NCBI GenBank assembly: GCA_012523875.1
Contig: JAAYSW010000136.1
Span: 1 to 35,687, forward strand
Length of the DNA: 35,687 bases
Direction of reading: 5' to 3'
Source: Clostridiales bacterium
GTDB lineage: Bacteria; Bacillota; Clostridia; Oscillospirales; Ruminococcaceae
This document shows positions 28,654-35,687 of the stretch, in pieces. Below the pieces are notes generated by a model. The model was given only the letters and a program-made list of their open reading frames with translations, did no database searches and had not been told where the DNA came from. Within the stretch, counting starts at the first letter, position 1; each line of letters starts with the position of its first letter. Both the position numbers and the translations under genes were made by a program.

Positions 28654-30671
28654 ATGTCTAAAAAAATGTCAGCGATATTTATGTCATTACGCTAATAAGT
28701 ACAAGTCTCATGACCTCAGTAAATGCAGTTGCAAACGGATTCGGAGGATATAATTGGACTAAAACAGAAGGGTACCAAACTGCTACAACTTCAGTAAGCA
28801 ATTCCTCTGAGGAATTAGTAGTTTCATTTAACATTAATCCAAGTGACGAACATGACAGCGTAGCTGGATTTAGTAATGACGGTTCACCTGAGGAAGATTG
28901 GACTGAATATGAATCTGTTAGTTTTTCAATCGAGAATCCAAACGACTTTGATATAGCATATTCTTTTGCACTATGCACAGGAAGTGACTGGAATTGGTGG
29001 GAAAGCCTAGAGACTATTATTCCAGCAGGGGAAACAAAGGATGTTGTTTATAACCCACAAGAAGATGAATGGAAATCAGCAGATACTGATTGGGTTAATA
29101 ATTCCCCAATTGCAGATTTGTTATATGTTCAAAGAATTAACATGATAGTTGCAACTACTGGCAATACAATGCAAGCAGGTAGTGTTAAGTTAACTAATTG
29201 GAATGTTGTTAAATCAACTAATGGTGATGAAGATGATGAACCACTAACACCAGTAAAAGGTTTTTATGTGGATGGCTCTACGCTTAAGGATGCTAATGAT
29301 AACCCATTTGTTATGAGGGGTGTAAACTATGCATTCACATGGTATAAGGGTACTGAAACAGTTGCATTACCAAAGATTGCAGAATACGGTGCAAACACGG
29401 TAAGAATAGTATTATCCAATGGTGAACAATGGAATAAGGATAGTGTTTCTACAGTAAAAAATCTTATTAAAATATGTGAAGAAAATGAGATGATTGCTGT
29501 TCTAGAAGTTCATGATGCTACAGGATATAACACTCATGAATCATTGATGAAGGCAGCAGAATACTTTGTAGAAATTAAGGATGCTTACATTGGTAAGGAA
29601 GACAAAGTAATTATTAATATTGCAAATGAATGGAGAGGCGACCAAAACTCAGATGAGTGGGCTAAATCTTATAAGCAGGCAGTAAATCTTTTAAGAGATG
29701 CTGGCTTAACCCATAATATCATGGTTGATGCGGCAGGGTGGGGACAATATGGTAAGGCAATTCATGATAAAGGCTTGGAAGTTTTAAATTCAGATCCACT
29801 AGAAAATATTATTTTTGCAATACATATGTATGGTACAGCAGGTGGAAATGAAGGGGTGATAAAGCAGAATATTGATGGTGTTTTAAATCAAGATCTAGCA
29901 CTTTGTATTGGTGAATTTGGTTGGAATCATAGTGATGGTGATGTTGATGAAGAAACGATTATGAGTTACTGTGAGGAAACGAACACAGGTTGGTTGGCAT
30001 GGTCATGGCATGGAAATGGTAGTGAGGTTTCATACCTCGATATGGTGACTGATTACACAGGTAATACACTTACAGAATGGGGCGACACTGTAGTAAATTC
30101 TGTTTATGGTATGCTTAACACATCTAAGGTTAGCTCTGTATTTGAAGATGTAAAGGACCCTGAAACAACTACTTTAGAAACAACAGGAACTGAGGCTACA
30201 GAAGATACAGAAACAACAATTACAGAAGATACATCTGCGACGACTACGCCCTCTGAAGCCCCTATTAGTACTGATGATACTACTACTACCGATGGGGGGG
30301 ATGCTACTGATATTACTACTTCATCTTCGGAAGAAACAACGATAACAACTACGGATGAGGGCGATATTACTGACATTACAACTATATCTTCAGAAGGAAC
30401 AACGGTAACGACTACTGATGAGGAAGACAATAAGGATGAAATTGATTGGGATAAGGCTCTTTATGGCGATATTAACCTTGATGGAATGGTAAGAATTACT
30501 GATGTAATTGAATTTAACAAATACCTAGTTGGTGCAGTTGAACTTTCAGCTACAGCAAAAGAAAATGCTAACTGCGTATATGATGATAGGCTGGATATGG
30601 CTGATAATATGCAAATAGCTAAATTCTTAGTTAAACAGATTGCTCAGGAAGATTTAGGTCCGCAAGAATAA
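28654..30671 (+). CDS. Secreted GH5 (subfamily 8-like) beta-mannanase with N-terminal beta-sandwich module and C-terminal dockerin; apparent frameshift in the signal peptide
   Basis: GFYVDGSTLKDANDNPFVMRGVNYAFTWYKG, VIINIANEWRGD, LCIGEFGWNHSDGDVDE; dockerin YGDINLDGMVRITDVIEFNKYLVG ... NMQIAKFLVKQI. The track ORF begins at 28710 without an RBS; the RBS-supported ATG 28654 is in another frame and stops at 28693-28695. Confidence 0.85.
30297..30422 (+). repeat. Two tandem imperfect 63-bp (21-aa) repeats in the GH5 linker
   Basis: GDATDITTSSSEETTITTTDE / GDITDITTISSEGTTVTTTDE. Confidence 0.8.
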
Positions 30672-30773
30672 AATAGAGTTTAAAATATCCTATATAATAC
30701 TATATAAGATGATAACTTGAAAACAAAATCCGCTGAATGGTGCTTTACCATAGCGATTAATATTCTTTTTTAA

Positions 30774-30810
30774 AAAACGGCATAGTCGGCAGTATCGGCT
30801 ATGCCGTTTT
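30774..30810. terminator. Terminator downstream of the GH5 gene
   Basis: aaaacggcatag ... ctatgccgtttt, a perfect 12-bp stem flanked by A and T tracts. Confidence 0.8.
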
Positions 30811-30880
30811 ACTTTCTTTGCTAGGTATATCAATAGCATCAATGCAGTAATCAGCACAAAAGATTATGCCAGATTTTCAG

Positions 30881-30920
30881 TATCTAATTACACCAAATAT
30901 AAGTTTGGTGTAATTAGATA
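30881..30920. repeat. Perfect 17-bp inverted repeat with 6-nt loop
   Basis: tatctaattacaccaaa-tataag-tttggtgtaattagata. Confidence 0.85.
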
Positions 30921-30940
30921 AATTTATGAAAAACTTTTTT

Positions 30941-31723
30941 CTAAAATCCCATTTGTTCATTTATTACACCAAAACATTCTCTTATCCAATAAGTAGGCAA
31001 AAGATAAACTGGTGTTTTAGCTGATATGCTATATGTTTGTATATCAAGCTTATCTGCAATCATTTTTGCACGCAGCTGATGAAAACCATCTGTAGCTATT
31101 ATAATCTTACTTTCTAATTCCAAATCAACCATCAATTGTTTTGAGAATAAAATATTTTCATAAGTATCAGTTGATTTGTCCTCCATAATAATTCTATCTT
31201 CTGAAACTCCTTTATCAATTAAATAATTCTTCATGCATTGCGCTTCTGATATATCTTCACCCTCTCCTTGGCCACCTGATACTATCACCAAAGCATCTTC
31301 ATTTTCGCTAAGATAGCCATAAGCAGATTCAAGCCTTTTTGTTAGCATCAGGCTTGGGATTGTACCATTAACCTTACAACCTAAAATCACCACAACATTA
31401 GCGTTATCTTTTGGATAATCATTCATAGCATTAATCATAAGGGCTGAAATAATAATTACAATAGATAAACCTATAATAATAAATGCTGTTACTACAATAA
31501 TTATGACTTTTCCTATACTATAAGTCCATAATTTATCGAGCATTCTTGCTATGGTTTTATTGAAAATAAAGAAAAAGGACAATAGTAAAAAAGCTATACT
31601 ACCACTTGCATTGCCTAAGTTAAATATACCGAATGAAATAGGAATAATAAATATAACAAAAAATATTAAGGATAATGCTGAAAAGATAGTACGCATAAGC
31701 GCACTATCTATATGCCAAATCAA
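30941..31723 (-). CDS. ElyC/SanA/YdcF family (DUF218) membrane protein
   Basis: ANVVVILGCKVNGTIPSLMLTKRLESAYGYL..., VSGGQGEGEDISEAQCMKNYL, DKSTDTYENILFS; N-terminal TM helices. Confidence 0.85.
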   Translation of the reverse strand: MIWHIDSALMRTIFSALSLIFFVIFIIPISFGIFNLGNASGSIAFLLLSFFFIFNKTIARMLDKLWTYSIGKVIIIVVTAFIIIGLSIVIIISALMINAMNDYPKDNANVVVILGCKVNGTIPSLMLTKRLESAYGYLSENEDALVIVSGGQGEGEDISEAQCMKNYLIDKGVSEDRIIMEDKSTDTYENILFSKQLMVDLELESKIIIATDGFHQLRAKMIADKLDIQTYSISAKTPVYLLPTYWIRECFGVINEQMGF

Positions 31724-31962
31724 AAGTTCTCCTTTAAAGCTTTAGCAAGCTGTGCAGGACATGATGTAGCCCTATTGCCACAAGTAATTCCACTTAATTT
31801 CTTTATTACATCATCCTTATTCATGCCTTGTATGAGCCTCGATATTCCTTTAGCATTTCCATCACAACCACCAATGAAAGTAACATTCTTTATAATATCA
31901 TTCTCGATCTCAATTTTAATATTCCTTGAACAAACACCTTGAGGTTTATAAGTTATTTTCAT
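31720..31962 (-). CDS. TSCPD domain-containing small protein (TIGR03905-like)
   Basis: TYKPQGVCSRNIKIEIENDIIKNVTFIGGCDGNAKGISRLIQGM ... GNRATSCPAQLAKAL. Confidence 0.88.
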   Translation of the reverse strand: MKITYKPQGVCSRNIKIEIENDIIKNVTFIGGCDGNAKGISRLIQGMNKDDVIKKLSGITCGNRATSCPAQLAKALKENF

Positions 31963-33149
31963 TTTATATCAAATTCCTTAATTACCGCAATATTTGATTC
32001 AATTGCAGCATTTGCAACAGCACGGGCTACTGCTTTAGGCACAGACTTATCAAACGGATCAGGTAGGATGTTATCACAATTTAGTCTATCTACAGGTACA
32101 CTATTAGCTATTGCATGGGCGGCAGCTAGTTTCATTTCTTCATTGATATCTAAAGCCCTAACAGCTAATGCACCTTTAAAAACACCTGGGAAAGCAATAA
32201 CATTATTAATTTGATTTGAAAAATCACTTCTTCCAGTTCCAACAATAAATGCACCTGCTTTTTTTGCCTTATCAGGCATAATTTCAGGGGTTGGATTTGC
32301 CATAGCAAAAACTATAGGTTTTGTAGCCATTGATTTGATCATTTCCTCAGTAACAATATTAGGTTTTGATACACCTATAAAAGCATCGGCATTCCTTATT
32401 GCATCATATAATGAACCTTTTTTCTTATCTTTATTAGTTAATTTAGCTATATCATAATGTGCTGGATTGCTAAACTCATCTCCATTACATATAATTCCAT
32501 CTATATCAACCATAATAATATTACCTATTTTTAAGGATATAAAAAGCTTAGCGATTGCTATCCCAGCTGCCCCAGCACCATTTATTACTAGGGTCATGTT
32601 GTTCATTTCCTTACCAGCAAGTTTTACAGCATTTATCATGGCAGCACTTGCAACGATAGCAGTACCATGCTGGTCATCATGGAAAACAGGTATTTTTAGT
32701 TTTTCCTTTAATCTCTTTTCTATCTCAAAACATCTAGGGGCAGAAATATCCTCCAAGTTTATTCCACCAAAACCTCCAGATATAAGTTCAATTGTACGGA
32801 TTATTTCCTCCGTATTTTTAGAATCAATGCAAATAGGGAATGCGTCTACATCAGCAAACTCCTTAAATAATGCACATTTTCCCTCCATAACTGGCATTGC
32901 AGCTAAGGAACCAATGTTTCCAAGCCCTAAAACTGCAGAACCATCTGTAACAACAGCTACTAAATTATTACGCCTAGTTAGCTCAAATGATAAATCGGGG
33001 TTTTTTTCTATTTCCAGGCATGGCTCAGCCACACCTGGAGTATATGCATGGGATAATTCATTTCGGTTGGTTATATTTGCACGAGAAATAATCTCAATTT
33101 TACCATTCCATTCATAATGTTTTTCTAAAGCTGATTGCATAATATCCAT
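31959..33149 (-). CDS. NAD(P)-dependent malic enzyme
   Basis: HAYTPGVAEPCLEIEK, VTDGSAVLGLGNIGSLAAMPVMEGK, GFGGINLEDISAPRCFEIE, VFHDDQHGTAIV. Confidence 0.95.
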   Translation of the reverse strand: MDIMQSALEKHYEWNGKIEIISRANITNRNELSHAYTPGVAEPCLEIEKNPDLSFELTRRNNLVAVVTDGSAVLGLGNIGSLAAMPVMEGKCALFKEFADVDAFPICIDSKNTEEIIRTIELISGGFGGINLEDISAPRCFEIEKRLKEKLKIPVFHDDQHGTAIVASAAMINAVKLAGKEMNNMTLVINGAGAAGIAIAKLFISLKIGNIIMVDIDGIICNGDEFSNPAHYDIAKLTNKDKKKGSLYDAIRNADAFIGVSKPNIVTEEMIKSMATKPIVFAMANPTPEIMPDKAKKAGAFIVGTGRSDFSNQINNVIAFPGVFKGALAVRALDINEEMKLAAAHAIANSVPVDRLNCDNILPDPFDKSVPKAVARAVANAAIESNIAVIKEFDIK

Positions 33150-33186
33150 GTAAAATTCATCCTTATTATATTAATTTATATTATTT

Positions 33187-34053
33187 TTAAATAGCGTTTG
33201 TTTTATCTGTTGGCTTTAATCTACCTTTACTTGCTAACTTTAGTATTTTATCAATGTTTTCTTTTGATGTTGAATTTCCCCCAAGATGGGTTGGCTGCGA
33301 GTTATAAAGTCCGTGGAAATCAGAACCACCAGTGACAATTAAATTATACCTTTTTGCTATTTCTAAAATAGTCTTTCTTTGTTCTTCATTTGCAGAATAA
33401 TGAAAAGCCTCCACGCCATCTATCTTACCTTTTAATGCTAATTCTTCCATTAAGTCTAAGCTATCATATTCTATAGGATGTGCCATAACAGCAACTCCCC
33501 TTGCAGAATGAATTAAGTCCAGCACAAACCTCACATCAGGATATTCACGCTCAACAAGGCAGCTACCATCCTTCAAGTTAAAGAGTTCATGATTTAGTTC
33601 CCCATAAAACTCCATTGCATATCCATACTCTATTAAAGCATGCATAATGTGCTGCTTAAAAATGCTTTTACTACTAGTCGCATGCTTTAAAACGCTTTCC
33701 AAACTAATTGGATAAAGTTTCATAACCTTTTCGACCATTTCTTTAGAGCAAGCTTTGCGAATCTCACAAGACTTCAAGCATAATCCTTCTAATCTATCCG
33801 GTTTTTGTGGGGCATAACATAAAATATGTACTTTTCTGCCTCTTTCTTTATCCCATGCTGACATTTCGACACCTTGAATAACCTTAACACCATATCTTTC
33901 ACCCAAAATGCTTACTCTTGAAAATGAAGAAAGGGTGTCATGATCCGTTATAGATATAAAATCAATATTCGTCTTTTTAGCTTGGGAGATAATATCCTCT
34001 ATGCCTAGAGAACCATCAGAAAGCTTTGTATGGCAATGCAGGTCACAAATCAT
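33187..34053 (-). CDS. PHP domain metal-dependent phosphoesterase
   Basis: ICDLHCHTKLSDGSLGIEDIISQA, SITDHDTLSSF, VIQGVEMSAW, VAVMAHP, GGSDFHG. Confidence 0.9.
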   Translation of the reverse strand: MICDLHCHTKLSDGSLGIEDIISQAKKTNIDFISITDHDTLSSFSRVSILGERYGVKVIQGVEMSAWDKERGRKVHILCYAPQKPDRLEGLCLKSCEIRKACSKEMVEKVMKLYPISLESVLKHATSSKSIFKQHIMHALIEYGYAMEFYGELNHELFNLKDGSCLVEREYPDVRFVLDLIHSARGVAVMAHPIEYDSLDLMEELALKGKIDGVEAFHYSANEEQRKTILEIAKRYNLIVTGGSDFHGLYNSQPTHLGGNSTSKENIDKILKLASKGRLKPTDKTNAI

Positions 34054-34191
34054 TGTTAATGCCTCCTTTGGCTAGTATTCAATATATGATAAATATATTT
34101 ATTGAAAAAAATCAACATAATTATTGTACCATATTTCTTTAATAAAAGCAATAGTTTTTGTGCAATTTATTTAAAATAGAGGCTTCTTGAA

Positions 34192-35325
34192 TTAATCTGA
34201 TAGCAATTTACTTATAAATTCAATTTGCTTATCACTCATTTCCCTATTGTTCTGAATGGCATAAAACTCCTGGAATAATTCTAAATCACTTTTAGTATTT
34301 AAATCCATTGATAACCCTGAAAATGTTTCATTAATTTTTGTTTTGCTATTATCAAAGCTTATTTTCATTGTATTAGGATACACACTCCTTAACTGACCTA
34401 TTGCATCATAAATTTGTTCTTCATCTGTAAGTATTGCATGAATATAATCATTAGTGTTATTAAGTCTAGCAATGTTTTCGTCAACAAGACTTGCTATAGG
34501 TCCCCTTATTTCTCTTAAATCATTTATAGGCATTAAAGGAATGTTTTTTAATATAGTTTTACCTTTCTCCTTCATGTCAATGAATGTTATAGATTTTTTA
34601 TGATTAACCTCAGATATAGAATATTTCAAAGGAGAACCAGAATAACGAATTGTTTCTCTGCCTATTTTTTGATTTTTATGCAAATGCCCTAATGCGACAT
34701 AATCAAATTTATCAAATGATGATGCATCAACATTATCTATACCTCCAACTGAAATACTTTCAGATTCAGAACGTTCGGGGCTTTCACTCCCGCTCGTAAC
34801 AAATTGATGTGCCACCAGCATATTTCTTTCACTTGTATTAATTTCAGTATTTTCCATTATGACCTTTATGGCCTTATCATATGTTGTTATCTTAAAGTCT
34901 GGATAAAATGTAGCGATTAATGCAGGTTTAACAAAGGGTAATGTATAGATATTTAAAGCACCATAACCATCGTTAAATACAACCTTATTCATCTTGCCAT
35001 CGAAAATGCTATTGATATATACTTTATTTTTTTTCATAAGCCTACTACCAAAATTAAGCCGTTCTGAAGAATCATGATTACCACTAATCATAATGACAGA
35101 AATGCCCTCTGATGTAAGCTTTGTTAAAAAATTATCCAATAGGATAACTGCATCATTGTTTGGAATTGTCTTATCATAGACATCTCCTGCAATAATAATT
35201 GTATCAATTCCTAAATCAAGAGCTACCTCTATAATCTGGTTTAATATGTGTTTTTGTTCATTTATCATCGAAAATTCATTAACACGCTTTCCCAAATGCA
35301 AATCAGCCAAATGTAAAAACTTCAA
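34192..35325 (-). CDS. sbcD: Exonuclease subunit SbcD (Mre11-like nuclease)
   Basis: LKFLHLADLHLGKRVNEFSMI, IIIAGDVYDKTIPN, ISGNHDSSERLNFG, YVALGHLHKNQ; a TTG start at 35325 with a GAGGTG RBS is preferred over 35340. Confidence 0.9.
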   Translation of the reverse strand: MKFLHLADLHLGKRVNEFSMINEQKHILNQIIEVALDLGIDTIIIAGDVYDKTIPNNDAVILLDNFLTKLTSEGISVIMISGNHDSSERLNFGSRLMKKNKVYINSIFDGKMNKVVFNDGYGALNIYTLPFVKPALIATFYPDFKITTYDKAIKVIMENTEINTSERNMLVAHQFVTSGSESPERSESESISVGGIDNVDASSFDKFDYVALGHLHKNQKIGRETIRYSGSPLKYSISEVNHKKSITFIDMKEKGKTILKNIPLMPINDLREIRGPIASLVDENIARLNNTNDYIHAILTDEEQIYDAIGQLRSVYPNTMKISFDNSKTKINETFSGLSMDLNTKSDLELFQEFYAIQNNREMSDKQIEFISKLLSD

Positions 35326-35517
35326 TATAATACACCTCAATTCCTATTTACAATTATACACTATTATTATAGCATTGTAAATTAGAAATGTAAAAGTTTA
35401 TTTTTAAATATTGACAATATATATGGAACATGATATGATATTAGATGTATGTTAATAAACAAAGCGTATAATTTGCTTTAATATTTATGATATATCAACT
35501 GAAAGGAAGTGCTGTTT

Positions 35518-35687
35518 TTGAATGTATTGACCCAAAAAATAAGAGAAGTTTCCCTATCTGTTATACCAATTACCATAATTGTCCTATTGCTTAATTTCAC
35601 AATCGCCCCACTTGAGACACCAATGATTATACGTTTTCTTATCGGTGCATTTTTAATAATTATAGGGTTATCAATATTTTTATTTGG
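35518..35687 (+). CDS. DUF1538-like integral membrane protein, N-terminus (3' truncated by window)
   Basis: gaaaggaagtg RBS then TTG; LNVLTQKIREVSLSVIPITIIVLLLNFTIAPLETPMIIRFLIGAFLIIIGLSIFLFG. Confidence 0.7.
   Translation, partial: MNVLTQKIREVSLSVIPITIIVLLLNFTIAPLETPMIIRFLIGAFLIIIGLSIFLF

Noticed and set aside
28654-28695. Classical -1 ribosomal frameshift at A7 in the GH5 leader
   Set aside because: In the initiating frame the P-site slip would go from AAA to TAA, so it is not a canonical X XXY YYZ site, and no downstream stem-loop was evident. Transcriptional slippage or an indel is more plausible.
30159-30440. Repetitive Thr-rich stretch considered as possible CRISPR or minisatellite array
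   Set aside because: Only two imperfect 63-bp units in frame in a linker; no spacer-repeat structure.
32467-33117. 216-aa plus-strand ORF opposite malic enzyme
   Set aside because: Antisense shadow of a highly conserved enzyme gene.

Overview
AT-rich window from a motile, probably anaerobic, dockerin-encoding Clostridia (inference: Ruminococcaceae/Oscillospiraceae-like). From left to right it contains: (i) the 3' end of a HydB/NuoF-like flavoprotein and a complete [FeFe] hydrogenase; (ii) a D-Ala-D-Ala carboxypeptidase followed by a VanY-like protein that appears to have lost all of its metal ligands; (iii) a minus-strand operon of an orphan ParA ATPase, a ComFB-domain protein and a conserved unknown, divergent from flgM; (iv) a late flagellar cluster flgM-flgN-flgK-flgL-(yviE-like)-fliW-csrA // minus-strand unknown // fliT/flgN-like-fliD-fliS, with no flagellin gene in its usual place after csrA; (v) paaK-iorA-iorB-ppnP-paaK, an aryl-acid/indolepyruvate ferredoxin oxidoreductase locus; (vi) a class B PBP; (vii) two dockerin-bearing mannanases, GH26 with CBM35 and GH5_8-like, around eno, a uridine-kinase-like gene and an SDR epimerase; the GH5 gene has an apparent frameshift inside its signal peptide; (viii) malic enzyme-TSCPD-ElyC/SanA operon, a PHP phosphoesterase, sbcD without sbcC, and the start of a DUF1538 membrane protein. 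No rRNA, tRNA, CRISPR array or transposase was recognised. The best candidates for something undescribed are the ParA-ComFB-unknown operon beside flgM, the degenerate PilZ-like gene in the flagellin slot, and the apparently catalytically dead VanY-like protein. All family assignments come from motif reading by eye, with no database search.
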